Assembly: GCF_963259705.1 (NCBI RefSeq)
Contig: NC_081847.1
Span: forward strand, 87,542,485-87,606,484
DNA length: 64,000 nucleotides
DNA from: Myotis daubentonii
Lineage: Eukaryota; Chordata; Mammalia; Chiroptera; Vespertilionidae
Reading direction: 5' to 3'
Below, in pieces: positions 44,596 to 57,180 of the stretch. The position numbers and the translations under genes are program-made. Every line of letters begins with the position of its first letter. Positions within the stretch are counted from its first letter, which is position 1. The notes under the pieces were generated by a model. That model was not told the origin of the DNA. It did not search any database and saw only the letters and a program-made list of their open reading frames with translations.

Positions 44596-47189
44596 ACTTT
44601 TTGCTTCCAAATGTTCTGGTGTCCCAATACCATTATTCTAGTGCAATCTGAGCAGGACTAGATAGAAACAGAGTGGCCATGGTAAGTGTGTGAGATCTGC
44701 CCAGATTAAATGAAAGAACAGCAAGATTTTGAATCAGACAGGAGCTCCTTGCAGGTGTTGCAACACTGACTCTAAGTTTTATCTCCAATTAAGACGTTGC
44801 AGATTACTTGTGCTTTTATCTAAATCCTGCTCTCACTCTGCAACTTGTCGGCCTAATTCAGCAGGCTCGTCCATCTAGGCTTGTACCATCTCTTCTCCTA
44901 ACGTTTTAGAAAAATGTCTCCGTGGCTTCTTTTTTTAAGCTAGCATTAGTCTATCTTTGTAGAAATGGAGAGTCAAGCATGTTATTTTCTACCTTTTGTG
45001 CTGCTTAATACTTAATATTATGTTTTTTTCTATGTGTCATTTTAGTTGCAAAGAGTTAATACAAGCAAAAGGCAAAGAAAGGATGTTCAGAGTTTTAATA
45101 CTATGCAATTAAGACTTAAAGACACAATTGCATAAACTTCTATTTTTAGATCTTGTCCACAATGATCACTTCCCCACCCATTCATTAACCTGTTTGAATA
45201 AATTGCTTACAACTTATATAATCTTTATTGCTCTAATAATCCAACCCTTGAGGATACCAAATAATATCTTTTCCAAGATATTTAAAACAGTAGTTCATCT
45301 CAATTTTATGATGCCCTTTTCCCCAAAGCATTTCAAAAGGTGAATTTCCACAGCCTCACGGTCTAGCTTAGCCAACTGTTACTGGTCGTCATTACTGTGG
45401 TCAATTTGTCTCTGAATTAGACAGTTCACAGCCTGTGTACCAGACAAAACCGTCTTCCCTTGGATGTGTTGGTTTTAACAAGCAGGAGACCTGTCTAATG
45501 CTTCTCTCTGGAGAAACTCGGAGTACTTTCATCTTGGCAGGGGCAGACTGGGTTTAGTCTCTGAAAAGAAATCTGCTGAGATGCTGATAATGTAGTTGCC
45601 ATCAGGAAAATTAGCCTTTCCCTTAATAAATGAAGTGAGCCTCTTCTCCCCACTCTATGTCACAAAGGATTAAGATTGCTTGTCCCTTGTTTTAATTGGA
45701 GATTTAAAAGATGTTTCCATCTAAATGCATTAGCACTGAGCTCCCCCACCTCCCCGAATTGTGCTTCCTGTTTGAAAAGCCCATTAAATGGTCTCCTTGC
45801 TGATTGGCTGGAAGCCTATACAACTTCCTGGCTGTAGGCCATTAACACCCTGGCCGGAAGTGCTGACAGAAAGATGAAGGGATTTACACCCTCTGGTTTC
45901 TGTATTAAGAACAAGGACAAACAGTATGTGGTCTTGTCAGCGGATAATGCAATTTAAAGATATGATTTCTTTCTCCACAGGTGCATTTGTCTCTGAAAAT
46001 TAGCAGTTCAGCTTGGTGTGAATAATAAGGCATCTTGTCTGATGAGTCTGAATCATATTAAAGTTCTGTATTCTGGACAAGCTTATGATTTATAAGACTA
46101 TTACCATTTCTCTAAATGATGGAACTGGAGTCAGCTCATTTTTTAGATCTAAATTCTCTGGTAACTTGAAAAATATAGTGGAAAGGACGTGTAGGAAAGG
46201 TGTTATGTTTTATAAAGGGAAACCATATATATATATATAATAATGGTGAAAATCTCCTGTTAATTATTTGCGTTAAGATAAAATTACTCTTTAGCAACAA
46301 AGAACAATGCACTATGATAATATAATTGCTTTGCCCAAATTTAATAGTTAACTATATATCTCTGCAAAGATATATGTGAGGCAGATGTGTGTTATGCATA
46401 CATAAATTCACTGGAAAGAGAGGTATGTGTATTTGACTATAGTTGTGCATATATAACTATACATACACACATATACCTACATATGCGTCTGCATCTGCAT
46501 CTACACACACGTATACAAACACTGCTCTTCAAAGCTTATGTTCTAGCGATGGAGCCATGCTTCTTCTTAAGAACTACTTCTCCATACTTTAAGACTTCTT
46601 TTTACATTCATAGGTCATAAGATCATAAACTTGGAAGTCGTTTTGTTTGTGCTTTTATAAAAAGTGTGTAAGAACTCTGATATTGAGGCTTAAAGCTACT
46701 CTAAAGGAATATTTCACTTCCAACGACATACACCTGTAACACACATCTGGCTCCCTTAGCAGCAGGGGGGATTTTATCTCTGACTGCCCAGGCAGGTCCT
46801 TTTCCATCTTCCTCCTCAGTTCAAGTATCAGACGATACAATTGGGCCAGGAGAAGGATTCCGCAACTAAAGAATGTTCATGAAGGATGCTTTACTCTTCT
46901 CCAATTTACTGACATTCTCCTTCTACAGCAAAATAATGCCTAGGGACCAAGTACACAAAAACATCAGTTGGAATAAATGATTCGTTCAGACTCTTGTGGT
47001 GGACATTGAGCCAGGAGAGTGTGAAACCCTTACCAAACTATGATCTTAGAGGCCAAACAATGTTTTTCCTCATACATACCTCATTATGTCAGGTATATTT
47101 GCTTACTCTGGGTCAAGCTAACCCATATTTTCATAATTGTTTAAAAAGTTTTGATTTTATCAAGATTTATTTAAAAAGAGAGAATACAT
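44596..47189. other. Repeat-poor intronic DNA
   Basis: No confident element. 45700-46080 is a dense unique block with several TAAT/ATTA cores and an acceptor-like TTTCTTTCTCCACAG|GT at 45979. An AT microsatellite lies near 46226-46240. Confidence 0.4.
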
Positions 47190-47414
47190 GCCCTGGCCGG
47201 TTTGGCTCAGTGGATGGGGCGTTGGCCTGCGGATTGAAGGGTCCCGGGTTTGATTCCGGTCAAGGGCATATACCTTGGTTGCGGGCACATCCCCAGTAGA
47301 GGGTGTGCAGGAGACAGCTGATCGATGTTTCTCTCTCATCGATGTTTCTAACTCTCTATCCCTCTCCCTTCCTCTCTGTAAAAAGTCAATAAAATATTAA
47401 AAAAATAAAATAAA
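47190..47414 (+). mobile_element. VES SINE, near full length
   Basis: CCCTGGCCGGTTTGGCTCAG, A and B boxes (GGGTTTGATTCCGG), CT tail and AATAAAATA. Flanks AAAAGAGAGAATAC and AAAAGAGAATAC look like the duplication with a 2-base slip. Confidence 0.9.
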
Positions 47415-48036
47415 AAGAGAATACAAAAATCACACAAGTTCAACAGTTAAGCAGAAATATTTTGGTGTTTCATTTTTATTGTGTGAATGCATAGCATGCA
47501 AATGTGTTTTATTAGCTTCAATTTTCTCCCAGTAGGAACTTCCAAATCCAAATTAAAATTAAATAGATTCACCAGAAGTCTTTAATCAAAGATATTATTT
47601 CTGCTGGGATTTCTTGATTCTCATATTACAGATTGATTTCATGGGGGAGGAAATAGAAACTAAAATTCTGAGAGGAAAAAAAACAGAATTCTTTTGCTAT
47701 ATTTGATGTGGCTCTTGGCTATTATCAAATTGAGTTTAATCAGTTATATACTGAAATACAGGTTTTGAGCTGACACTACTCTCTCTGCTGCCTCCTTCTA
47801 TTGAAACTGTACTCCATTTAGGTTTCTCCTTTCTTTGGTCTCTGTCTACTAATTCTAAATATAGGACTCAGTGCATATTTACGACAGAAAAAAAGTCATT
47901 CAGTTTTAGAGGATGTTGGTCCTTGGAACAAACTGAGAGTAAAAAATGTTGTGAGAGAACTTCAGTAGTGCCCTTTACTGCAATGCAAAGGCTAGACTTC
48001 ATCCATATATACTCTGCCTTACCCAGTGCCCAATAT

Positions 48037-48156
48037 AGGCTGGGTAAAAGTAGGTTTACAATGGCAATATGCATACATGATACAATAATTAACAAATAAT
48101 AGAAGAATAAACATGTGTCTTATCCTCCCAACTGTAAACCTACATTTGCCAACCTC
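48037..48156. mobile_element. Palindromic MITE, probably Tc1/mariner-like (second copy)
   Basis: GGCTGGGTAAAAGTAGGTTT at the left and ACTGTAAACCTACATTTGCC at the right, as at 10063-10183, with a longer core. Confidence 0.65.
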
Positions 48157-50178
48157 TGTCTGTATTCATTCAGTGTTACTGGTAATAAGAGAAACTGGCA
48201 CTTAGTTTAAACATTGACAGGTAGAATATAATGTAATCTTTTGGATAATATGCTAAATTAAAGGTTTGAAACAATCTTAACCCAATAGATTCTTGTTTTA
48301 ATGACCGTTGAAACCAATAGGATAATCTCCTGCTAAGTGTCCGGGATATGGGCTTCCCTGTTAGTGGGTCTTTGACATGATTCATTCAGGAAACATGCTG
48401 GATGTGAATCTCATATGATGCCATGCCCAGGCTGCCCTCATGGAGCTGTAGAACTTGTGTCGTCAAAGCACACATGACATCTGATCAAATTAGAGAACTG
48501 CCAGGCTCTCTCGGGCGGTAGAAAAAAGCAGTTGTAGAGATTGCTCAGTGCTTCCCCACCATGTAGGCTACCAGAGGCCCGAAGGCTATTATCAAAAAGG
48601 ATGATTTGGAGAATCTTGAATTACTCCATGGACTTGAAGACCAAAAATCTAGCGAGGCTACTTAGTGAGGTTGTGACAGACCAGCATTTAAACTGGCTCT
48701 TGTTCACCCAGAGATTTTGGGGGTCCCAAAATGATCACTTGGTTCCAAGTCATAGGTATAATCAGTCTTCAAGACCAGTTCGTTAATAGCATTTAGATTG
48801 GACAAACCCCAAAGACGACTCTAAGAAAGACTCAGCTGATGACATATCTTCCTGACATTTATTTTTTTTGTTTTTGCTTATGAGAGGAGTTCATTGTGTG
48901 TTCCTAGTGCCCCTAATCTTGCAGAGTTAGAGAAGGACTGTGTAATGTGCAGTTTTCCTCCTCCTGCCACACTTCTTCTATGACATCCTTTTGATGTTCA
49001 ATTAATTGGCCATATGATGGTTCTTACAAGCTCGCACACTGGACCAGTGTGGCTATCACCCCCCAGGCACACTTACTAGACGTGTTTTGCCTCGCCACTT
49101 CCAACCCACTGCTCTTCAGCCAACCACCTAGGAGTCTGTGATTTTCCCATGAAAATTAAAAAGCTAAAACTCAAACAAAACCTTTCAATAATAGAGAATG
49201 GAAATGGTAACTCTCAGAGGGACATGGAGACAGAAATGTGCTTATAATGAATTCCCAGAATCCTTTATTGGTCTTCTGGCTACTAAGAGGCACCAGATTT
49301 AGAGAACTTCTCTTTGATTAGCTCTATTCTCTTTCCTGGGGCTAATTTGAGAATTGAAAGGGGGAGGTGGGTAAACAAGGTCTGACTTGGAAGGGACGCA
49401 GCTCTCAGGCTTTCATTTGGAGCAAACAAGGCATTAACAGCAGCTCCCCTGGGGCAGTTGCTGTAAAATCTCACCACGTTGCTGAATATGTAGAAGCCAG
49501 GCGTGTTTCCAACCCCAGAGCCTGTCCCCCAATTGATAAGTCTCCTTTTATTAAATGAATTTTAATTCCTTAATAATTAGACCTTCCATAGGAGGAGATG
49601 AGGATCCTGATAGTCTGGCAAAGAGGCTAGAGGGCAAAGCAGAAGAATGTGCCATTTCCAGATTAGAATTTCAAGGAAGGGATAGGCCCGCATTTGAGTG
49701 TGTGGGTGGAGGAGAGGTCTCCCTGGAGGCGGAGAGTCTTGGCGTAAACCTGGGCTGTGAAATGCTTTACTTCCACTTCTGCTTAAAAAGCAAAATAGTT
49801 TCAAATTAAATGATTCGGAGAGCAGAGTGCATGTTGAGGAGAGTCAAACTTTCCGACTGTCAGGATCGGATCGGAAGATTTCTCCTAGTCCGTGTGGTAC
49901 ATGGGTGGAAGGAGACTATTGTTCTTATGATTTTAATTCTAACACATTGGCTGTCCTTGCAGACTTAGCAGCTTTCATTCATTGCCATGGTGATTTTTTA
50001 CCCCATTTGTTTAGCATCACAAAGAAAAACCCCCAAATGAAAAATGTTGGCTGCTTTTGTCATTAACGTTTCCACTGCCCTAGTGACAGCCAACAGTGTG
50101 GTTGTCCCTTGCTCCTGAGGAAATACGCATTGGCCAGAACCCAATGGATGGCTGTGGCCTGTACCCAGGCTGTCCCAG

Positions 50179-50209
50179 ATGGGGCGGGGGCGGGGGGGGG
50201 GGGGGCGGG
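50179..50209 (+). repeat. G-rich tract (G-quadruplex-prone)
   Basis: GGGGCGGGGGCGG followed by a long G run and CGGG: at least four runs of four or more G within 30 bases. Confidence 0.85.
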
Positions 50210-50555
50210 CTGCCTCTGAGACGCTGATAACTTTGTTCCTGGGGACAGGATTTGAAGGGAGGATGGGGAAATCTCATTCTGCATGTACATCCGAGGTCCA
50301 CAGTTTAAATTTATGGGCGTAGATAAAATTGTCATGGATGCATTAGGCATAGGTTTGCTCTCCATGCCATCGCTTTTCAAATGAAAGGCTTGATGGGTTG
50401 CCATTTATGTAGCCTCAGCTGTTTGTTTTACTTTTCATGAAGAAATCCGTTTTCTCCCTCTCTTCCTGCTTCCCTAACTGTGGCTATCTTTCCTAGAATC
50501 CCCATTGTCTAGGGTCTGGGATATTTTCCTAAACTAGTTAATTTACCAGTAATAC

Positions 50556-50700
50556 ATTTTTTCACCCAACATGTACTTGATGGAGAATTATATGCCATAT
50601 ATATAATTCACAGTACAGAATAAAATAGACCCAGCCCTGTTTTTGTGAAATTTATAAATTAGCTGGGATGATGGCTAGCAAATTAATTTTCTAGCTAATT
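50556..50700 (-). repeat. L2 LINE 3' fragment, antisense
   Basis: GAATTATATGCCATATATAT, CAGCCCTGTTTTTGTG and AATTAGCTGGGATGATGGC resemble antisense L2; strongly diverged. Confidence 0.35.
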
Positions 50701-51538
50701 GATTACAATTGAAATAAGTGCAACAAAGGAGATCTACAGGAAAAATTGGTTCTGTCTGTGTCTGAGGACGTGTCTCCGAGGAAGGGAGGGTTCCAATACT
50801 GTGTTGGCACTATTAAACCCCAGGTATTCAAGCACTTTGTTATTGAAGAGCTGAAAATAAAATATTCTCTCCTTGCATGGGTGGCTAGTAAATGTTCTAG
50901 AAAAAGAATTGTGCTTATAGTTGTTTAACAAGCCTTGAGCAACATTTAACAAAAATAACATATATAAATAGACACTAATATATGAATCCGTTTAGAGTTC
51001 AAATCAGTATTGGAGAATAACTGAAGGATCTCTTACAGAAACCAAAATAAACATGGTGAGACCCATTTCTTTATGACATGCTAATCATGGCTATATATCA
51101 CCTTCTCACAGCGCCTAATGCTTACTATACAACTATAATCAGGATAGTTGGCATCAATAAAACCTGAGGCTGAAGCTTAGACTTTGACTGACTATTAGTC
51201 ACTTATAAAATTTGAATTACAAGTATCTGTGTTTATAATTTCCAGGACAGGGGATAAACAGAGCTGCAATATGTGTCTGACTTTCCCATATGTAAAACCG
51301 CATGTTCTTTGATGTGAATCGCTCCTGAACTGGTCCTGATCCTCATTAATCCCTGGCTGTGCAGATAGTGTGTAAACTGTAAGCTGGTTGACATGGGATG
51401 CTTCCAGCAAGTCCAGGTATTTCCAAATCTGAAGCAGGCATTGCATCTTGGGCCAGGCTAGTGTGAGGGCAGAGACCTTGAATACAAGTCATTCTTAAAA
51501 ACAGCCTTTGACAAGGTCAACAGTGAAAGACTTCCATG

Positions 51539-51738
51539 CCTGGCTGGTGAAGCTAAGTGGTTGAGCATTCACCTATGAACCAGGAGATCATGGTTTGATT
51601 CATGGTCAGGGCGCATCCCCAGGTTATCGGCTCGAACCCCAGCGGGGGTTGTACAGGAGGCAACTCATCAATGATTCTGTCATCATTGGTGTTTCTATTT
51701 CTCTCTTCCTCTCCCTTCCTATCTGAAATCAATAATAT
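51539..51738 (+). mobile_element. VES SINE
   Basis: GCTGGTGAAGCTAAGTGGTTG head, CAGGAGGCAACTCATCAATG and AATCAATAATATAAAG end. Duplication AAAGACTTCCATG at 51526-51538 and AAAGACCTCCATG at 51739-51751. Confidence 0.87.
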
Positions 51739-52019
51739 AAAGACCTCCATGAAAGCACTAAAAACATGTTTGTGTGCTATTTTTTAATAGTACAGTACTA
51801 CAGGCTGAAGCTTGCCTATAAGACAATCTAGAGATAAAGTACTTATTAAATAACTGTTTTTACCCAGTGCTGTGCTGATATACTTGGAGCAAGAGTGGGG
51901 AGGTACTGATATATAAAAGAAATTCCTCTTGAGATATTTTCTCTTAGGTTGGGGAAATAAGGTGTTTCAGGAAGTGTAATAATTCAGTCCCGAAGCTTAC
52001 TTCCTTAAACATTCATGCA

Positions 52020-52140
52020 TAATGTAAACCTTTGAATCAGTTTTGCTCCCATTGGAGTCCCATCTGTAATGTGAAGACAGTAATACTGAAAGAGCTGTTG
52101 TGAGGATTAAATGAGGCTGTTGATAAAGGAGTTTAGACTA
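52020..52140 (+). repeat. MIR SINE remnant
   Basis: AGTCCCATCTGTAATGTGAA and GTTGTGAGGATTAAATGAGG are MIR core sequence. Confidence 0.65.
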
Positions 52141-52142
52141 GA

Positions 52143-52240
52143 GGAAAAGATAACACTGAGGCCTTGTGCATAGTCACCCAGCTGGTTAAATGGTAAAGCG
52201 GGGAAGTGACCCCAAGTAATCTGGCACCTAGGAATGTGCA
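52143..52240 (-). repeat. MIR SINE remnant, antisense
   Basis: GATAACACTGAGGCC, TAGTCACCCAGCTGGTTAAA and GGGGAAGTGACCCCAAGTA follow antisense MIR order. Confidence 0.6.
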
Positions 52241-53970
52241 TCCTCAAATGCCACAAAATATGCTGGGGAGCGAGGAGATGTATTCAAACATAATTATCAA
52301 CATTTGCAGGTCTGCAATGCTCAATTTAAATATTTAGAGTCACATCGAAACTCGGTAAATGTTGAAGTATTTCTTTCTTTTAGTAGATATTTGATATACT
52401 CTGTGTACATAAAATACCAAAAAATACACACATATAAACATATAAATAGTTACCGGACTTTTATTTATACACTCAACTATGTCATGCTATCTGTGAGTGA
52501 CATAGACATTCAAAGGGTTGAGAGATGATCTCTAGTAGCAATCCTAGGGAAATGGTTATTTTTTGACTCAGTATCTTAAGAATGACTACAGTTTTGATAG
52601 GTAGATATATTAGAAGAGAGGGTATACCTCTTTGGAAGAAGTATCATGAGAATTAAGTCAAGAGGAAGTCATGTTTAGGGCATAGGATGGTCCACTAGAT
52701 TGGAGAATTATTTTGCAAGCGTTATAGAGTTGAGCCAAGGTGGTACATTGTGCTAGATTCTTGGGTACCAGAATTACGGGTGTAAGACAATACTAAAAAT
52801 GTTTTGGAGCATCAGAATTTCCTGAGAGAAACAAAAACTTGGGTGATGTAGGAACACTGATTTTTTGATGTTGTTTGAATGGATTAGGGTAAGAAAAGAG
52901 TAGAGATAGGAAGACCATTTGTGCTGTGATCACAGGGGTTCAGACGAGATCTAATGAGCCTGAACCCGGCTATTCTCATACACAGGCAGGCTCTTGTTGA
53001 GCAGGTAACTATTTTTCATGAGGATCTAGTTAAAATTATACCTTTATCTACTTATGGATAAAGCACAGGAATTGTTCGCATTGCATTAGAGCATTAAATG
53101 ACTCTTCTGACGACACTGCATTTCATTCTTATGAGTTACAGTGAGTTTAGTGTTCATTACCGGGTGCTCATACTCATGCCTTGGAAATATAGTACTAACT
53201 TGATAGCCTATAACTTCTGCTCCTTTTAATACTATTGCTGGTTTGTACAACATTGGGAGATGTGAATGCTACAATTCAGCATAATATTGGGAGCATTAAT
53301 TCTAGCCATATAGAGCCTCATAAACTTAGAATTGCTTTTTGATGTGCAGGGTTTCCTTTATACAGACAAAAAGAAAAAGGTACAGAATCATAATTTCTCA
53401 CTCTGTTAAATAATCAATTATTTGAAGTTTTCACACATTACATTGATAAATTTTAAATAGGCATTTCTGACCCCTGTTTATTAAGGTCTGAAATCAGCAT
53501 AGAATGCATATTGAATAAGTATGTAGAATAGTATCTGATTAAGTTTATAATTAAGTTTATAATCAATATAATTAAGTTTAATTATATTAATACACAATTT
53601 TGTGTCGTGTATGATTCCTTTAGCTAGAAGAAGTTTACAGAAAGGAACCAATTGTTGAGTATCATTTTGAATTACCCTTTCATTTTATGTTTTATTCTAT
53701 TTCTAGAAATTTGCAAATGAACATTTTGAATGCCACCAGCATTCAGATGTAAAATAGATATTTAGAGTTTTATCTAACATGCATAACTTATATAGGACCA
53801 TCCATCTGAATATGCAAAAGTATTCAGAAATTTTCATAACTTACCGATGTTGTATATAAAAATATGTAACTTGTATATGTAAGTACATTATTCCCAACTA
53901 CATTTCCTTAGTTACAAAATTAAATGTTAGGGATGGAGACCACATGAAATTATGATGTCTTGACCTAGAC
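52241..53970. other. AT-rich intronic DNA
   Basis: No gene or confident repeat seen. Confidence 0.5.
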
Positions 53971-54204
53971 CAGTGATGGCGAACCTATGATACGCGTGTC
54001 AGAGGTGACACGCAAACTCATTTTTTGGTTGATTTTTCTTTGTTAAGTGGCATTTAAATATATAAAATAAATGTCAAAACATAAGTCTTTGTTTTACTCT
54101 GGTTGCAAATATCAAAAAAATTTCTATATGTGACACGGCACCAGAGTTAAGTTAGGGGTTTTCAAAATGCTGACACGCTGAGCCCAAAAGGTTCACCATC
54201 ACTG
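53971..54204 (+). mobile_element. Non-autonomous hAT (nhAT) element, intact ends
   Basis: Ends CAGTGATGGCGAACCTATGA and GGTTCACCATCACTG with perfect 8-bp duplication ACCTAGAC (53963-53970 and 54205-54212). 234 bp, non-coding; same family as 4991-5208. Confidence 0.92.
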
Positions 54205-54875
54205 ACCTAGACCATTTTGCCTTTGCCCTTTTCACTCCAACAAAATATTCATCATATTGTAGGGAAAGTTAGGTTTGTGAAAATCAATAAATCCCAAATA
54301 AAACCAACAGTATTTAAAATAGAATATAATGGAATTTATTATAGACTAAACATTGACTAAATAAAATTTAAACCTGAACCTAGCAAATTTTGAGTTAGTT
54401 AAAATAAGTCTATAAAATAAAAATTACATAAAATATGATCAGCAAAACTGAATGTGAACCCCAAATTGATATATGAATAAAACGTTATCTGAAATGCACA
54501 TACAATGAAAAAATTTTGAGTAAGATTAAAATGGAAATAGAAATATAGTAATATAATTGTGAAGATTAGCACATGAGTCAATGAATTAGGATTACTTAAT
54601 TGAGGTTACTCTAAAAATAAAGTTCATCCATCAGTAATGGCACAGTCCATATAATAATGTTTATTTGCAATTATAAAAATATTTCTTATGGTCAAAGCTT
54701 TAGGGTCACAATTATCCATCTGTCCAAAAAAGGGGTTTCAGAGGGCAGGATTACAGCATCATCCACCCTTTCACATTATAACATCACGATGAGGAAGGAG
54801 GCTTCTCTAGCAATGCTTGTGCTCAGAGACTGACAGTTGATTGGTTTATTTTTTTTTCACTTTCCCCTACATTTT
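54205..54875. other. AT-rich intronic DNA
   Basis: No recognised element. Confidence 0.5.
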
Positions 54876-54950
54876 CTTTTTTAAATTCTTTATTGTAAAA
54901 ATTATTACATATTTTCCCCCTTTCCCCCCCATTGACCCCCCCAGCTTTAG
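54876..54950 (-). mobile_element. L1 3' end fragment, antisense
   Basis: TTTTTTAAATTCTTTATTGT, ATTATTACATATTTTCCCCC and CCCATTGACCCCCC are the reverse complement of the bat L1 3' terminus. Confidence 0.6.
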
Positions 54951-55194
54951 CATTTTTTCTCTACACCACAACCCTAACTGACAAATACGGATGCGTATTT
55001 GCCTTAAGCCATTAGCCCATCACAGTTTGTTCTCTGTTACTATAATCTGTGGTTAATATCGCCCATTTTTTTTCTTGAAGCTGCCCTAGGTTATGCCATG
55101 TGGCCAGTTCATCATAATCCCATATTTAATAGTTCTTTGTTCAAAGTGGGATGATGGAATGAGCACAGGACCCGGATCAAAAAGAAGCAAGTCT

Positions 55195-55330
55195 CATTTG
55201 CAGTATTACCACGTAACCATTGGGAATTTATTTGTGGAATTTCACTTTTCTGCGCCTCCATTTCCTAATGTATACAATGAGGATGATCTTGTCTTCTCTG
55301 TTTATTTCACAAGGCTCTTTTATTAACCCG
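55195..55330 (+). repeat. MIR SINE remnant
   Basis: GCGCCTCCATTTCCTAATGT, ATACAATGAGGATGATC and CACAAGGCTCTTTTATTAA resemble MIR. It ends about 240 bases before the DCC exon. Confidence 0.5.
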
Positions 55331-55535
55331 TAACAACAGAACAGTGAACTTCTAGAGATTAATGGCCGCATCATTATCGGATTTTAGCCCCAGAAACTGT
55401 TGTAGTGCCAGGCACATACTGTGGTAAAATGAGAAAGCAAATGAGATGAAATATGAGAAAATACTTTGTAAAATACAGTTTTCTATACACAATACAAATG
55501 TGATTATTTCTATTGGTGACTGTTGCATCTCCTCT

Positions 55536-56078
<543 letters not shown>

Positions 56079-56299
56079 TATAGTGTTCTTTATTCTCTCT
56101 CTAGGATTATTCTCTAGAGTAGAATAAACAACCATTTTTCCTTTAACAAATTGTTTATATATTTGTTTTAAGTTCCTTATTGTGTATTGGGGTTTTGTTT
56201 TATATTTTCTCTTTCACTTCTTCTTGGAGCCATTAGATGAAGGTATGCCAAAAGCTTTTCCTATTTGTCTATGTCTTGTAGCTGAAGTTTCCAGAGAAA

Positions 56300-56480
56300 C
56301 AGATATTTTCCTTATATTTGGCTACATTCATTCACTCAGTCATTCCATAAATATATGAGTGTTTCTTTGAGCAAAGCCCATTGCTAAGCACTTTTATGTA
56401 TTTTTAAATTTTTTTCTCTAGTAACATTTTTTAAACATGAAGGTGATGCTTAATGAGGTTAAGAATCTTCCCCAAGTTAA
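56300..56480 (-). repeat. MIR-like remnant, antisense
   Basis: ATTCATTCACTCAGTCATTCC, TTGCTAAGCACTTTTATGTA and TTAATGAGGTTAAGAATCTT resemble antisense MIR. Confidence 0.45.
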
Positions 56481-56499
56481 CATTAAACATGTATTTACT

Positions 56500-56650
56500 C
56501 ACCCATTCATCCACTTGTTTTTGAGAAGCATTGTGCTAAGTACTAGGGATATATAATGACTAAGACTGACATGGAACCTGGCTTATTGGAGTTCTGGGTG
56601 GCATGGACATATACATAATTACACTGAAGAGTGATTGATATTATGATGAG
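56500..56650 (-). repeat. L2 LINE 3' fragment, antisense
   Basis: GAAGCATTGTGCTAAGTACT, GGGATATATAATGACTAAGA and TGGAACCTGG...ATTGGAGTTCT follow antisense L2 order. Confidence 0.5.
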
Positions 56651-56989
56651 AAAAATTGTTCCTCTCCTCTTATCTCTTTTTCTCTTCTCTGGCAACTCTC
56701 TGAAACTCTAGGCTCATTCTCCTCTTCAAAATAATCAGAGATTGGATTGGCTATTCCCTAGGACCTTGTCTCTTCCGATTACTACTACTATTAAATACCT
56801 ATGTAATACTAGTTTCTCATTTAGTCTCACTTGTAAGGTTTAGTTAGACTTTTGAGAATCACCATAAAGGCACATACTTGAGAAACCATGACAGACTTCT
56901 ATCTAAGTATTGATGTTGGCCCTTGTCTCTGCTCTCTGTGTGTAGTTATCACAAATCCTTCAGCTGTGTGGAAAGTCACACTCCTGTCA

Positions 56990-57180
56990 TCCCAAAAGCA
57001 AACAGGGAGGCAGGGGAGAGTGGTGGGAGGAAGAGATCAACCAATGAACTCATATGCTTATATGCATAGCCCATAGATACAGACAATAGGGTGGTGAAGG
57101 CTTGCAGGGAGGGGGCAAAGGGCAATGGGGGAATAAAAAGGGACATGTAATACTTTCAACAATAAAGATTTATATTAAAA
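56990..57180 (+). mobile_element. L1 3' end (bat-type), sense
   Basis: GAAGAGATCAACCAATGAAC, ATGCATAGCCCATAGATACA and GGACATGTAATACTTTCAAC, ending CAATAAAGATTTATATTAAAAA with a polyadenylation signal. Confidence 0.72.

Larger units (their letters stand above)
48157..51538. other. Repeat-poor intronic DNA with a G-rich tract
   Basis: Mostly unique sequence; 49540-50060 is a dense non-repetitive block with TTAATTCCTTAATAATTAGA. 50179-50209 is a G tract. 50556-50700 resembles antisense L2. Confidence 0.4.

Noticed and set aside
45965..45985. TTTCTTTCTCCACAG|GTGCAT as a recursive splice (ratchet) site
   Set aside because: The acceptor half is strong, but GTGCAT is a poor regenerated donor compared with GTRAGT.
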